Shown here: positions 41,431 through 51,664 of the stretch, piece after piece
Layout: each line of letters begins with the position of its first letter
Numbering within the stretch: position 1 is the stretch's first letter
Origin: Gammaproteobacteria bacterium UBA4421
GTDB taxonomy: Bacteria > Pseudomonadota > Gammaproteobacteria > Pseudomonadales > Azotimanducaceae
NCBI GenBank assembly: GCA_002389675.1
Contig: DGQF01000009.1
Coordinates: 202,845 to 266,844, forward strand
Reading direction: 5' to 3'
DNA length: 64,000 nt
Notes under the pieces: model-generated
The model's database searches: none
Told to the model about the DNA's origin: nothing
What the model saw: the letters and a program-made list of their open reading frames with translations, nothing else
Program-made: the position numbers and the translations under genes

Positions 41431-42822
41431 ATGAGCAATTCTGAGTCACAAGATTTTTCCAGCATCAACCTCTCCGCTGCACAATTGGAGAATCTGCAGC
41501 AACTCGGGTACACCAAAATGACACCAGTGCAAGCGATTAGCTTGCCGCCAATACTGCAGGGCAAAGACCTCATAGCACAAGCTAAAACCGGCAGCGGAAA
41601 AACTGCAGCATTTGGTTTGGGACTGCTGCAAAAAATCAACGCCAGCGACCTTCGAATCCAAGCACTCATTTTATGCCCCACTCGTGAGTTGGCCGATCAG
41701 GTGGGTAAAGAATTGCGGCGTCTTGCCAGAGCCACTCCAAACATCAAGCTGGTCTCCCTGTGTGGCGGCAAACCTTTTGGCCCTCAAAAAGGATCACTGA
41801 TTCACGGAGCCCACATCGCAGTCGGCACGCCTGGCAGAGTCCTTGACCACCTGAGCAAAAAAACGCTGCGTCTACATGCGCTAAAAACATTTGTGCTTGA
41901 TGAAGCCGATCGAATGCTTGACATGGGATTTGCAGAGGATATGCAACATATTGTCGAGCATACCCCCAACCATCGGCAGACATTGTTATTCTCAGCAACC
42001 TTTCCCGATTCTATTCAACACATCAGCAGACGCTTCCAAAAAAATCCAACCCAAGTCAAAGTTGAATCACAACACCAAGCCGAAGTTATTGAGCAAATTT
42101 TCTATCACGTCCAAAAACACGAGCGCAACAATACGCTGTTGGCTTTGTTTGAACACTACCAACCGCAATCCACGCTGGTATTTTGTCGCACTAAAATTCA
42201 ATGTGACCAAGTTGCAGCCCACCTTAATTCACACAACATTCAGGCGTTAGCTATTCATGGCGATTTCGACCAACGAGAGCGCGACCGGGTATTGCTCCAG
42301 TTTTCCAACCACAGTTGTCCTGTGCTTGTCGCCACGGATGTTGCTGCGCGCGGCTTGGACATTAAATTATTAGAGGCTGTGATCAATTACGAGCTCCCCC
42401 ACGATCCTGAAATTTACGTCCATCGCATCGGCCGCACGGGTCGCGCAGGCGAACAGGGTCGAGCTTTCAGCCTGTTCACCAGCGCCGAACAGCAGCGTAT
42501 CAACACCATTGAAACCTTCACTAATGCCCCTGCCATTCAAGACGTTTACGCCAGCCTAAACCGGCACAGCAACCTCAAAATCTATGGCGCAATGACCACA
42601 ATCGAAATTAACGCCGGACGTAAAAACAAAATTCGTCCTGGCGATTTGCTGGGTGCCTTAACCGGTGATGGGGGACTCCCGGCGGAGGCCATCGGTAAAA
42701 TAGATATCTTCGATCAAGCCAGTTTTGTGGCGGTTAAAAACAGCTCGGCTAAAGCGGCCGTCGAATATCTGGATCAGGGTCGGGTCAAAGGCAAAATAGT
42801 GCGTGCGCGCCGTCTGGTGTAA
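41431..42822 (+). CDS. dbpA: ATP-dependent RNA helicase DbpA
   Basis: A 463-residue DEAD-box RNA helicase. The Q motif lies near 28-33, motif I is AKTGSGKT at 51-58, motif II DEAD at 157-160, motif III SAT at 188-190, and motif VI HRIGRTGR follows. The C-terminal 75 residues carry the DbpA RNA-binding domain with GRKNKIRPGDLLGALTGD, which docks on hairpin 92 of 23S rRNA during large-subunit assembly. It stands alone on the plus strand, next to no other ribosomal gene. It is a housekeeping gene and helps fix the host as gammaproteobacterial-like. Confidence 0.93.
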   Translation: MSNSESQDFSSINLSAAQLENLQQLGYTKMTPVQAISLPPILQGKDLIAQAKTGSGKTAAFGLGLLQKINASDLRIQALILCPTRELADQVGKELRRLARATPNIKLVSLCGGKPFGPQKGSLIHGAHIAVGTPGRVLDHLSKKTLRLHALKTFVLDEADRMLDMGFAEDMQHIVEHTPNHRQTLLFSATFPDSIQHISRRFQKNPTQVKVESQHQAEVIEQIFYHVQKHERNNTLLALFEHYQPQSTLVFCRTKIQCDQVAAHLNSHNIQALAIHGDFDQRERDRVLLQFSNHSCPVLVATDVAARGLDIKLLEAVINYELPHDPEIYVHRIGRTGRAGEQGRAFSLFTSAEQQRINTIETFTNAPAIQDVYASLNRHSNLKIYGAMTTIEINAGRKNKIRPGDLLGALTGDGGLPAEAIGKIDIFDQASFVAVKNSSAKAAVEYLDQGRVKGKIVRARRLV

Positions 42823-42835
42823 GCATGCTGACGCA

Positions 42836-43309
42836 TCAGACCAACATCGACTGATCTATCGGGTGAAACACATCTGCGGCATCGATTAACGCCTTCGCCG
42901 TTAAAGCCGCCACCCCATAGACCTCAACCTGCGCCCCATAAACGGCACGCACCTTATCAAGCAGCAAATCAAAATCACCGTCCCCCGACAACAGCACCAC
43001 CCGATCCAATTTAGGGGCATGCTCTATGATGTCTAACGTAATGCCTACATCCCAGTCACCCTTGGCCGAGCCATCGCCGCGCTGCACAAACGGCTTTAAT
43101 CTGACGTTGAAGCCAATGTGCCGCAGCGCAGCCTGAAATTTCTGCTGGCCTATATCGCCGCGGGATGTGGCATAGGCCGTGGCTATTACCAAATCTCCCG
43201 TCTTGGACAGACGCTGCCAAAAGGAACGATAATCAAATGTCCTTTGATACGTATCTCGCGTGGTGTAGTAGATATTCTGCACATCCACAAACAATCCAAT
43301 TTTATCCAT
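42836..43309 (-). CDS. NYN-domain (LabA/DUF88-like) protein
   Basis: A 157-residue NYN-domain protein with a PIN-like nuclease fold. The motif KIGLFVDVQNIYY carries the first acidic residue, GDWDVGITLDIIE the second, and VLLSGDGDFDLLL the third, so the metal site looks complete. The ATG at 43309 is chosen because the family start is MDKIGLFVD, and GGAG lies just before it; the longer frame at 43339 is less likely. It is convergent with dbpA across 13 bases. The role is probably RNA cleavage or processing, but no target is known. Confidence 0.87.
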   Translation of the reverse strand: MDKIGLFVDVQNIYYTTRDTYQRTFDYRSFWQRLSKTGDLVIATAYATSRGDIGQQKFQAALRHIGFNVRLKPFVQRGDGSAKGDWDVGITLDIIEHAPKLDRVVLLSGDGDFDLLLDKVRAVYGAQVEVYGVAALTAKALIDAADVFHPIDQSMLV

Positions 43310-43553
43310 GTCTCCACCCGCTCCAGTGATCTGGACCATTATGGGCTGATGACAAATTAATGCTAACCCACCGCACGTTGCAGAGGGTTAACGTTGACCT
43401 GTCTTAAGGTTGCCGCAAAACCTTATAGTGACTGGGAATAGCCCTTGAAAGTATCAATTTTTTAAAAAAAGCGTCAAAATCTAGCTGATAACTATGTTGT
43501 GGCATATCAACAGTCCGCCGCAATTTTTCAATAGACAACGCTGGAGAAACTAC

Positions 43554-44876
43554 ATGAGCGAGGTCGACTCTCGATCTGCAACCCCTACCGATGCGCCCGT
43601 CCAAATGCCTTCTGCTGAAGGCGCGCAAAGCAAAGGGCAGATTCCCTCAGCATACGATCTCCCCTTGGCGGACATCATGCCGATCAGCCCCCGCTTGTTT
43701 CGCGAAAACCGCTGGCAGGAATACTTCGAGCGACTGCGCGCAGAGGACCCCGTTCACTTTAATGAAACCGATATGGCAGGGCGCTTTTGGTCTTTGACCC
43801 GATATGACGACATCAAACGCGTCGATACAGATTGGCAGCACTTCACCTCCTCCAAAGGCATCACTTTGGGCTTTCCAGTGGATGCCGAACTGCCCGAAGG
43901 TATGCTCGAGCTCAGCACGTTCATTGCACAAGACCCACCCATACACGATGTTCAGCGCAAAACAGTAGCCGGCGCCGCGGCACCTGGCAACCTCGCCAAT
44001 ATGGAGGCGCTCATCAGGCAACGCACGGGGCAGGTTCTAGATCAATTGCCTGAGAATGAAACCTTCGACTGGGTGGATACTGTCTCTATTGAGCTCACTA
44101 CCATGATGCTAGCCACCTTGTTTGATTTTCCTTTTGAAGATCGACGCAAACTGACTCGATGGTCGGACGTCACGTTTGCCGTACCTCAACCTGGCGGCAT
44201 TGTTGAGTCCATTGAGCAACGACGCGACGAGCTATTGGAATGCTTGGCCTACTTCAACCAACTACGTGAACAAAGAAAAGGTATTCCCGGCAACGATCTG
44301 GTCTCCATGCTGGCTAACGGCGACGATACAAAAGACATGCCGCCAATGGAGTATCTCGGCAACCTCTTGCTGTTGATTGTGGGTGGCAACGACACGACCC
44401 GCAATACAATGTCTGGCAGCGTGTATGGACTGAACAAATTTCCTGAACAATTTGCTAAGTTGGTCAAAAACCCGGGATTAATTCCACAAATGGTGGCTGA
44501 AATCATTCGTTGGCAAACACCACTGGCCTACATGCGACGCACGGCCAATCAGGACTGTGAAATTCGAGGCAAACAAATCAAGCAAGGTGACCAACTGTTG
44601 ATGTGGTATGTCTCAGGTAACCGTGACCAAGACGTTTTCGACAATGCTGATCAGATCGACATCGAACGTCACAATGCGCGACAGCACTTATCCTTTGGCT
44701 TTGGCATTCATCGCTGCATGGGTAATCGACTTGCCGAGCTTCAGTTAAAAATACTGTGGGAAGAAATTTTACAGCGTTTTCAAACCATCGAAGTGCAGGC
44801 CGAACCCGAGCGCACGCTCTCCTCGTTCGTCAAAGGCTATACACACTTACCCGTGCAAATCACCCGCAAACATTAA
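43554..44876 (+). CDS. cytochrome P450, CYP153-like
   Basis: A 440-residue P450. The I-helix motif is VGGNDTTRN at 276-284, the ExxR is E316-R319, and the haem cysteine is C388 in FGFGIHRCMGNRLAE. The DPPIHDVQRKTV and LNKFPEQF parts match CYP153-type enzymes, which hydroxylate terminal carbons of alkanes, alcohols or terpenes. CYP153 membership is by motif and not by a tree. The ATG at 43554 follows GGAG with 8 bases between. It is followed 12 bases later by a D-aminoacylase-like amidohydrolase, so the pair is an operon. The ferredoxin and reductase are elsewhere. Confidence 0.92.
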   Translation: MSEVDSRSATPTDAPVQMPSAEGAQSKGQIPSAYDLPLADIMPISPRLFRENRWQEYFERLRAEDPVHFNETDMAGRFWSLTRYDDIKRVDTDWQHFTSSKGITLGFPVDAELPEGMLELSTFIAQDPPIHDVQRKTVAGAAAPGNLANMEALIRQRTGQVLDQLPENETFDWVDTVSIELTTMMLATLFDFPFEDRRKLTRWSDVTFAVPQPGGIVESIEQRRDELLECLAYFNQLREQRKGIPGNDLVSMLANGDDTKDMPPMEYLGNLLLLIVGGNDTTRNTMSGSVYGLNKFPEQFAKLVKNPGLIPQMVAEIIRWQTPLAYMRRTANQDCEIRGKQIKQGDQLLMWYVSGNRDQDVFDNADQIDIERHNARQHLSFGFGIHRCMGNRLAELQLKILWEEILQRFQTIEVQAEPERTLSSFVKGYTHLPVQITRKH

Positions 44877-44888
44877 GGCTATACACTC

Positions 44889-46637
44889 ATGAGCTATGAC
44901 TACCTGATTAAGCATGCGACCATCGTAGACGGCACTGGTGCCGCGCCCTTTGAGGGCAATATTGCGATCCAAGACGGGCTAATTGTGGATGTCGGAAACG
45001 CCACCGGCAGCGCCAAAGAGACCATCAACGCGCAAGGGGCAACCGCGGCACCTGGTTGGGTTGACGTTCACACCCATTATGACGGTCAAGTCAGTTGGGA
45101 TGATCAGCTCGATCCGTCGTTCAGCCACGGGGTGACCAGTGTTGTCATGGGCAACTGCGGCGTAGGTTTTGCGCCCTGCCCACCCGGCGGAGAGCGGGGG
45201 ATGATCGAATTAATGGAGGGCGTGGAAGACATTCCCGGCACAGCTCTTTATGAAGGAATTGAGTGGGGCCGCTGGGAGACATTCCCGGAGTATATTGATT
45301 ACCTGGGAACCCGCCAATACACCTTGGATGTCGGCACTCAAATCCCTCATTCGGCATTGCGCAACTACGTAATGGGCGAACGCGCATTAAATCATGAAGA
45401 CGCCACCTCAGCCGACCTAGTTCATATGCAACAAATAGTTGAGGAGGCCCTTCGAGCTGGCGCATTGGGATTCTCGACATCAAGAACCATTGGTCATCGG
45501 TCTATTGTGGGTGAACCGATTCCGGGCACCTTTGCCGAAAAATCAGAGCTATTGGCCATTGGCCTGGCGATGAAAAATGCCGGGCGCGGCGTTTTTCAAG
45601 CGGTTCCAGCTGGTGTTGTGGGAGATATTGCCGGGCCAGAACATTGGACAACCGAACAAGAAGTGGAGCTGTTTGCGGAGATTGCAGAATCTTCCGGACG
45701 CAACTGTACATTTACTCTGGTGCAAAATTCCAACCGGCCTGACCAATGGCGCAATTGCCTAGACATCGTTGAACAAGCCAACGCACGAGGGCTAATGCTG
45801 CGACCACAAATCACAACTCGGCCCATCGGGTTGGTCACCAGTTTACGCACCTATCACATGTTCCAAAGACGGGAAACCTTCCTCAAGCTGGCCCAACTGC
45901 CCTTCGAACGTATGTTGGCCGAAATGCACAAACCAGAGGTAAAAGCCGCCATTCTCAGTGACGCTGACATCCCACCGACACAAACTGGCGCCATGGCCAA
46001 CGTCTTTGGTCTCATGGCAATGGCCGCACCCAATATGTTTCCTATTGACCTGCCCATTAACTACGAGCCGCAGTCTGACAGCAATATCGGCGCCTTGGCC
46101 ATGGCAGCCAACCAAGACGTCGCTGAATTTATGTACGACTTTTTGATTTCCAATCAAGGCAACCGATTTGCCATCCTCCTAGGCGCAAATTTCGTCGATG
46201 GCAGTTTCAGTGTTATGGAGGAGATGATTCAACACCCGGATACAACCATTGGTTTGTCTGACGCCGGCGCCCACGTCAACCTTATCTTTGACGCAGTCAA
46301 TCCTACTTATCAAATCACCCACTGGGTTAGAGACCGCACACGCGGCCCACGCATGCCGATTGAGCTGATGGTTCATAAACAAACGCTGCGCAACGCCCAA
46401 CTGTTTGGCCTGCATGACCGAGGTCAAATCGCGGCTGGAAAACGAGCTGATCTCAACCTCTTTGACTTACAAAAATTAGATCTTGGGGAACTACAGGTGC
46501 ATCACGATCTGCCCGCCGGCGGATCGCGCATTTTACAACCCGCAAGCGGATACCTAAATACCTTTGTCCACGGTGTTAAAACTCGCCAGCATGATCACGA
46601 TACAGGCGCAAGACCGGGACGCGTGATTCGCGGCTAG
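44889..46637 (+). CDS. N-acyl-D-amino-acid deacylase-like amidohydrolase
   Basis: A 582-residue amidohydrolase of the D-aminoacylase branch. The zinc motif VHTHYDGQ has H61, H63 and D65, the GNCGVG cysteine is C90, and the catalytic aspartate lies in [10 protein letters not shown]. The C-terminal barrel residues and the [11 protein letters not shown] end are typical. It belongs to the same branch as the enzyme at 11792-13471 (shared [16 protein letters not shown] and [10 protein letters not shown]), so the two are paralogues in different oxygenase operons: this one with a P450, the other with a Rieske enzyme. The role next to a P450 is unclear. The true substrate may be a lactam, hydantoin-like or acyl amide. 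Confidence 0.87.
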   Translation: MSYDYLIKHATIVDGTGAAPFEGNIAIQDGLIVDVGNATGSAKETINAQGATAAPGWVDVHTHYDGQVSWDDQLDPSFSHGVTSVVMGNCGVGFAPCPPGGERGMIELMEGVEDIPGTALYEGIEWGRWETFPEYIDYLGTRQYTLDVGTQIPHSALRNYVMGERALNHEDATSADLVHMQQIVEEALRAGALGFSTSRTIGHRSIVGEPIPGTFAEKSELLAIGLAMKNAGRGVFQAVPAGVVGDIAGPEHWTTEQEVELFAEIAESSGRNCTFTLVQNSNRPDQWRNCLDIVEQANARGLMLRPQITTRPIGLVTSLRTYHMFQRRETFLKLAQLPFERMLAEMHKPEVKAAILSDADIPPTQTGAMANVFGLMAMAAPNMFPIDLPINYEPQSDSNIGALAMAANQDVAEFMYDFLISNQGNRFAILLGANFVDGSFSVMEEMIQHPDTTIGLSDAGAHVNLIFDAVNPTYQITHWVRDRTRGPRMPIELMVHKQTLRNAQLFGLHDRGQIAAGKRADLNLFDLQKLDLGELQVHHDLPAGGSRILQPASGYLNTFVHGVKTRQHDHDTGARPGRVIRG

Positions 46638-46652
46638 GCCTTGAGAGAAAGC

Positions 46653-46676
46653 AGGTACGCCTGAGAACAGGCGTGC
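46653..46676. terminator. hairpin terminator between convergent amidohydrolase and molybdenum hydroxylase genes
   Basis: GGTACGCCTG and CAGGCGTGCC form a 10-bp stem with one wobble pair around an AGAA loop. It lies 16 bases after the amidohydrolase stop and 17 before the stop of the gene coming from the other side. There is no T-run, so strength is uncertain. Confidence 0.45.
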
Positions 46677-46692
46677 CGCCAACCCACCGCAC

Positions 46693-48933
46693 TCAAACCA
46701 ACTGGTAGCCCTGCGCACTCAATGGCATGGATCGAATACGGTCACCGGTCGCCGCAAAAATAGCATTGGTCACCGCCGGAGCCAAAGGCGGAAGCGCAGG
46801 CTCCCCCAAGCCAGTCGAGGGATGGTCGCTCTCAATAAAATGAACCTCGATCTTAGGTGTCTGAGCAATCCGCGTTACCGGATATTGATGAAAATTGTCC
46901 TGCTCAATCACGCCTTTTTCCATCGTAATCTGTTGCCCTGCCATTGTGCTTAACCCGTCGATTATCGACCCCTCTACCTGACTCAGTGCACCGCTACGAT
47001 TGATTATTGGGCCAACGTCTACGGCGACAACCACCTTATCGACGTGATAATTACCGCTACCATCCACCGACACTTCTGCAACTTGTGCAATATGCGCCGC
47101 ATGACAGAAATAAAATGCAAAACCCTGCGCCGAACCTGATGGCATTGGCTTACCCCAAGCGGCTTTTTCAGCAGCCATTTTAATCACATCAATGGCACGT
47201 CCGGTATTGAGGGCATTGACATTACCCTCAGCTGTCCAACGCCGCGCGCCCATCAGCTCAATCAAGAACTCAACATGATCGCGCTGTGCCAAGACGGCAA
47301 GCTCGTGAATGAAACTCTGTTCCACAAACGCATTGGTATTGGCTCCCGGTGCCCGCCAAGCGCCGCACGGCGTATCTAAAGCAATCATCGACTGACGAAC
47401 TCTGGCTCGCTCTAAAACCGTCATCGGCAGCTCGTTACCCCTGAAACCTGAACCAATGACAGGTTTCTGATCATGCGCAAAACCAATGTAATGTTGATCC
47501 CATGCGGCAAGCTTGCCATTGGCATCAATTGCCGCACGCATATTCTCAAACCCACCAACCCTAAAAAAGTCATGGTGAATATCATCCGTGCGCGTCCAAG
47601 TTAGCTTAACCGGGCCGTCTACCCGGTAAGCGATTGCCATCGCTTCGGCAGCAAAGTCATGGATGGCCCTTCTCCCGAATCCACCGCCAAGACGCTTCAG
47701 GTTAACCTTCACGTTTTCCGGTGCGATACCCAACATATTGCTGGCTATTTCTTTAGCCTGTGCTGGAAACTGACTGCCCATCCAAAGTTCCATTGAATCT
47801 GGTTCGCCACCCCGCCCCTTAATGAAATGCGCGGTGCAATTCATCGGCTCCATGCAAACATGTGCTACGAAGGGAAATTCATAAAACGATTCCAAAGCAA
47901 GATGACTTGGATCTGACATCGCAGCCTCTAGTTGATCATCATCGCGCTTGACCTCCCCGTGATCTGAACGTGCCAACGCTTGCGCTTGTTGAACCATCCC
48001 CGACCAGCTGTCATCTGATGACGCGGTTTCATCCCACTGCACTTTTAATTTGTTTTTTGCATCAATGACCGACCAGGTATCGTTGCCGATGATGGCAACG
48101 CCCCCTCTTAAAGAGGCCATGCCTTGTATAAACGACATTGAGGCCTTGCCGGCCCGCGCATCGGGTTGCAAGATAAAAGCGTCCGTCACCCCCGGCAGCT
48201 TTTTGATTTCAACTTCATTAAATGCAACAGCCTTCCCCCCGAGCCGAGGACAACGCGAGTAGGTCGCATATTTCATGCCTGGCAAATCCACATCAATACC
48301 AAATTGGGATTGGCCTGTCGCAATCACCAAGTTGTCCACACCACCCACCGAAGTGCCAATAATGGTGTAAGCACGCGGATCTTTAAAAGACAACATTTCT
48401 GGATCAGGCATTTCTTGCTGCGCGGCCAACGCAGCCAGTTGACCGAACGTTCGACGGTTGCCCGAAGCATGCACCACCTCGCTGTTTCGCGCCTCCAGAT
48501 CTTGCGTATCTACCTCCATTAACAGAGCCGCTGCAGCAATTAACATCTCGCGTGCCGACGCACCCATCTCGCGCATCGCCTGATAATTTCTGGGGATAGA
48601 AGTAGACCCTCCTGCACCTTGAAAACCAAACTGGGCGGTGTCTACCGGTGCCTGCAAAACTTTCACATCTTCCCAATTAGCACCCATTTCCTCGGCAACA
48701 ATCATGGGCAAAGAGGTCATAATGCCTTGCCCCATTTCGGGGTGCGCCGAATAAATGGTGATCTGCCCGTCAGCATCAATCTGTACATATACGTTGAGCG
48801 CTTTCGAGCGCACCAGAGTGTCTTTTTCTGCGGCTAATACCGATATTGGCAGCGCCATCTGCAGTAAAAAACCACCCCCGGCTAAAGCGCTGGCTTTAAA
48901 GAGCTTGCGCCGACTTAATTTAACTTCATTCAT
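46693..48933 (-). CDS. Tat-exported molybdopterin-binding subunit (isoquinoline 1-oxidoreductase-like)
   Basis: A 746-residue molybdenum hydroxylase large subunit of the IorB-like group. A twin-arginine signal ([11 protein letters not shown]) opens the protein, so the folded enzyme with cofactor should be exported to the periplasm. Middle motifs include [19 protein letters not shown] near residue 420, [19 protein letters not shown] near 520, and the terminal [14 protein letters not shown] with the catalytic glutamate. It follows the [2Fe-2S] subunit with a 4-base overlap, so the two are made together, and no FAD subunit is present, as in two-subunit aldehyde or isoquinoline oxidoreductases. 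Electrons would go to a cytochrome. The substrate might be an aldehyde or N-heterocycle. Confidence 0.92.
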   Translation of the reverse strand: MNEVKLSRRKLFKASALAGGGFLLQMALPISVLAAEKDTLVRSKALNVYVQIDADGQITIYSAHPEMGQGIMTSLPMIVAEEMGANWEDVKVLQAPVDTAQFGFQGAGGSTSIPRNYQAMREMGASAREMLIAAAALLMEVDTQDLEARNSEVVHASGNRRTFGQLAALAAQQEMPDPEMLSFKDPRAYTIIGTSVGGVDNLVIATGQSQFGIDVDLPGMKYATYSRCPRLGGKAVAFNEVEIKKLPGVTDAFILQPDARAGKASMSFIQGMASLRGGVAIIGNDTWSVIDAKNKLKVQWDETASSDDSWSGMVQQAQALARSDHGEVKRDDDQLEAAMSDPSHLALESFYEFPFVAHVCMEPMNCTAHFIKGRGGEPDSMELWMGSQFPAQAKEIASNMLGIAPENVKVNLKRLGGGFGRRAIHDFAAEAMAIAYRVDGPVKLTWTRTDDIHHDFFRVGGFENMRAAIDANGKLAAWDQHYIGFAHDQKPVIGSGFRGNELPMTVLERARVRQSMIALDTPCGAWRAPGANTNAFVEQSFIHELAVLAQRDHVEFLIELMGARRWTAEGNVNALNTGRAIDVIKMAAEKAAWGKPMPSGSAQGFAFYFCHAAHIAQVAEVSVDGSGNYHVDKVVVAVDVGPIINRSGALSQVEGSIIDGLSTMAGQQITMEKGVIEQDNFHQYPVTRIAQTPKIEVHFIESDHPSTGLGEPALPPLAPAVTNAIFAATGDRIRSMPLSAQGYQLV

Positions 48934-49424
48934 CCTTTGTCTCCGATTGCACTCGGCGCGCTTGCATCATAGTAGGACGCTGCCGTATGCACCGCTTTGC
49001 GAATTCTGATGTAGGTGCCACAGCGACAATAATTACCCGCCATCGCGGCATCAATGTCCTCATCACTGGGCTGAGGCGTGTTGGACAGTAAAGCCGCTGC
49101 ACTCATGATCTGGCCCGACTGACAATAGCCACACTGCGGCACATCGTGCTCAATCCACGCACTTTGTAACGGGTGCAAATCGCCACCATCAGCAAGGCCC
49201 TCAATGGTCGTTACGGCCGAAGTGACCGCAGCAATAGGCAGCACACAAGAGCGAACGGCAACACCATCCACGTGCACGGTACACGCGCCGCACTGCGAGA
49301 TTCCACAGCCATACTTGGTTCCCTTGAGCTTTAATTTGTCTCGCAACACCCACAGCAGGGGCATTTCAGGACTAACATCCAGTTCATGCGTTTGCCCATT
49401 TACCTCTATTTTAAACTGCGTCAC
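48930..49424 (-). CDS. [2Fe-2S] subunit of the exported molybdenum hydroxylase
   Basis: A 164-residue iron-sulfur protein. The plant-type cluster is held by CGISQCGAC and a later single cysteine (RSCVLP); the second cluster is held by CGYCQSGQ and the CRCGTY motif in the helical C-terminal half. The start is taken at a GTG at 49424 behind GAGG, as the family usually begins at the FKIEVNGQ strand; an ATG at 49466 would add 14 residues. Its ATGA overlap with the large subunit shows translational coupling. It has no signal of its own and probably rides out on the Tat signal of its partner. Confidence 0.93.
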   Translation of the reverse strand: MTQFKIEVNGQTHELDVSPEMPLLWVLRDKLKLKGTKYGCGISQCGACTVHVDGVAVRSCVLPIAAVTSAVTTIEGLADGGDLHPLQSAWIEHDVPQCGYCQSGQIMSAAALLSNTPQPSDEDIDAAMAGNYCRCGTYIRIRKAVHTAASYYDASAPSAIGDKG

Positions 49425-49603
49425 TTTTTCATCCTCAAAAACTATTCCCCTAGGATACCCTGTCACGAGCCAGGACCGTACTCGAGTGGCTCAAATGGAT
49501 AGAAATTTTAAGCCCATAAAAAACATATCGTGCGGATACAGCTATTCCCAGCGACCTAGATCAACTAGGATGAAAGTCCAAACAAAAAAAATTGATGAGG
49601 CTT

Positions 49604-50737
49604 ATGGCTAAACCCATGATGGCGTTTCCGCAACTCCGGCACCCATTCACAACTAGCGCCCTTCACCCTCCGGGCAGCACCAGTGTACTTTACCAAGGCA
49701 AAACGCTGACCCTGAGCACTACCGGTGCGGACGACGAACTCCTTATACGGGCAGAGGACCTAACCCGAATCAATGGTTTTGAAGTCAAAGCTGAGGGCGT
49801 ATGCCTTGGAGATCTATGTATTCCGCTGCAAGACACCTTTAACGTAACCCTTGCCGACCAGAACTGGTTCAACCTCAGCGCTTTCGCACGTTTCATCGGC
49901 CAACCGTTCGTTGCAGACACCCAAAATCGAGTCTGGAGCTTTGCCGAAATACCAGCAAAACGCGAATCCACGCTATCAGCAGCAATGGCACCGGAATTTG
50001 AATTGACCGATCGCAAGGGCGCCGTCATTCGAATGTCAGACTTCAAAGGTAAAAAAGCACTGATCGTCACTTGGTCATCTTGGTGAGGATGCTATCTAGA
50101 CGTGCCCGTGTGGCAACGTATATATGAAGAAATCGACAATCCTGATTTTGTCATCATCTGCGCCGCGCAGGACACAGGGGGCGAAGCCGTTGCGGGGCCC
50201 ATTTTTGACGCGGCTGGCGCAACCTACATACAAATTGTGGACGAAAATCACCGCATCAGCAGTCTGTTCAACTTCGTCAACGTTCCCTCCTCCGCTTGGA
50301 TCGACGAAACAGGGCGGATCGTCCGAATTGATGAAGGCACATACTCACAAATCCATGCCATCAGCGACGGCCAAGAAACCATCACATTTGGCAACGACGT
50401 TTATACACCGGCGTTAAAAGACTGGATCGAGAACGGCGAAAACAGTCCTTATATCAACGCACCAGAACAGGTCAGCGAGAACATACGCACTCACAGCAAA
50501 GAGCAATTGAAAGCTGACGCAGCCTTTTGTCTGGGCAACTTTTTTCGAGTTCATGGCCACAACGATCTAGCAGACCATTACTGGGCGCTCGCCCAGACGT
50601 TAAACCCAGAGAGTATTAACTTCTTCCGACAGAATTTAACTCTGACTGAAGAAGGATCTGCGGGAAATACATTCAGACAGAGGATCAGCGAGTATATTAG
50701 CCAAGGCAAAGACTACTACCGACCTTTAGATATATAG
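49604..50737 (+). CDS. thioredoxin-fold redoxin selenoprotein (UxC), TGA recoded at 50084-50086
   Basis: Two open frames in the same phase (ending at 50083 and resuming at 50087) are separated by a single TGA. Read through as selenocysteine they form one 377-residue protein. The TGA lies in TWSSW-U-GCYLDVPVWQ, which is the active-site turn of TlpA/AhpC-like redoxins (W-C-x-x-C), giving a UxC motif with U at about 161. Before it is the strand KKALIVTW, and after it PVWQRIYEEI and the strand FVIICAAQD complete the thioredoxin fold; VNVPSSAWID has the cis-proline. A SECIS-like hairpin begins 13 bases after the TGA. The first 110 residues are a separate beta-rich domain with two cysteines (CLGDLC). 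The start is uncertain: ATGs at 49595, 49604 and 49616 are all possible. Confidence 0.85.
50100..50119 (+). promoter_or_regulatory. candidate bacterial SECIS element of the redoxin selenoprotein
   Basis: ACGUGCC pairs with GGCAACGU with one bulged A, giving 7 bp around the five-base loop CGUGU. The loop starts 20 bases after the UGA and has G at position two followed by U. The closing GCC/GGC pairs and loop are almost the same as in the element at 1953-1971, though the surrounding protein families are unrelated. Confidence 0.72.
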
Positions 50738-50747
50738 CCCGTGAAAA

Positions 50748-50774
50748 GCTTGCTGGAGAACCTCTTCAGCAAGC
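50748..50774. terminator. hairpin terminator between redoxin and crotonase genes
   Basis: GCTTGCTG (50748-50755) and CAGCAAGC (50767-50774) are perfectly complementary over 8 bp. On the minus strand the stem is followed by TTTT, so it should end the crotonase transcript; on the plus strand it lies 10 bases after the redoxin stop. Confidence 0.6.
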
Positions 50775-50797
50775 GATTATGCCTCTACCACCAAATA

Positions 50798-51568
50798 TTA
50801 GCTGCCGGTCCAGTTAGGTGCCCGCTTTTCAGCAAACGCTTTTGGACCTTCTTTTGCGTCATTGGAGCTAAACACTTTCTTCGACAGGGGCTCCTGCATT
50901 TTCCACAAACTTTCCTCGTCATAACCCTGCGCCGCTGCGCGCACCAGCGATTTGGAGGCAGATACCGCCAAAGGCGCGTTTTCAGCAATCCGTTCAGCCC
51001 ATCCAAGCGCAGCATCCAAAGCACCGCCTGCCTCGGTCAGTTCGCTGAGCATCCCATTCTCCAGCGCCACCTCAGCCGTGATGGGTTCTCCAGTGATGGC
51101 CATTTCCATGGCTCGCGTATACCCCACCCTCGCCGGCAAACGAAATACACCGCCGGCAGCAGCAAACAGGCCTACTTTGACCTCGCGAATACCTATTTTA
51201 GACCCTTTCGAGGCAACTAAGAGATCACACGTAAGCGCTATTTCACAACCACCGGCTAATGCAAAACCTTCAATGGCTGCGATCAGAGGCTTTGAACAAC
51301 CTTCCCGAATAAAAGTGGTCAGCGGCCCAATATCCTCACCCCGGGCAAACGCCTTCAAATCCATACCCGCACAAAATGCGCGGCCGTTGCCCGTAATGAT
51401 TCCCGCCGTCAACGAATCATCGTCATCCAACGCCCTAACCGCATCCAGCAAGCCATGAGACAGTTCACCATTAATGGCATTCATCGCTTCAGGTCGATTC
51501 AGCGTGATGATCATCACTCGCCCACGCCGCTCCACCAAAATTGCTTTTTCAGGGGTTTCATTACTCAT
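50798..51568 (-). CDS. enoyl-CoA hydratase/isomerase (crotonase) family protein
   Basis: A 256-residue crotonase-fold protein. The oxyanion-hole motifs are GRAFCAGMDLKAFA near residues 60-73 and IEGFALAGGCEIALTCD near 98-114. IGIREVKVGLFAAAGG marks the catalytic region; the usual glutamate pair is only partly kept, so hydratase or isomerase activity is not certain. The ATG at 51568 follows the strong AAGGAGATC ribosome site. It is the gene after the BVMO on the minus strand, 96 bases downstream, and may be made with it. Substrates of this family are unsaturated acyl-CoA esters. Confidence 0.9.
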   Translation of the reverse strand: MSNETPEKAILVERRGRVMIITLNRPEAMNAINGELSHGLLDAVRALDDDDSLTAGIITGNGRAFCAGMDLKAFARGEDIGPLTTFIREGCSKPLIAAIEGFALAGGCEIALTCDLLVASKGSKIGIREVKVGLFAAAGGVFRLPARVGYTRAMEMAITGEPITAEVALENGMLSELTEAGGALDAALGWAERIAENAPLAVSASKSLVRAAAQGYDEESLWKMQEPLSKKVFSSNDAKEGPKAFAEKRAPNWTGS

Positions 51569-51664
51569 ACTTGATCTCCTTTAAATCTCAGTCTCATCAA
51601 TTTTTGATGCTGCACCAACAACTTTCATCAATCATCGGCAACCCTTCTTACAGAGCTTACAGCG

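Noticed and set aside
49592-50737. Two separate genes or a pseudogene at the redoxin locus
   Set aside because: The second half has no ribosome site of its own before its first ATG/GTG and would start in the middle of the thioredoxin fold; the TGA replaces the active-site cysteine and a hairpin follows.
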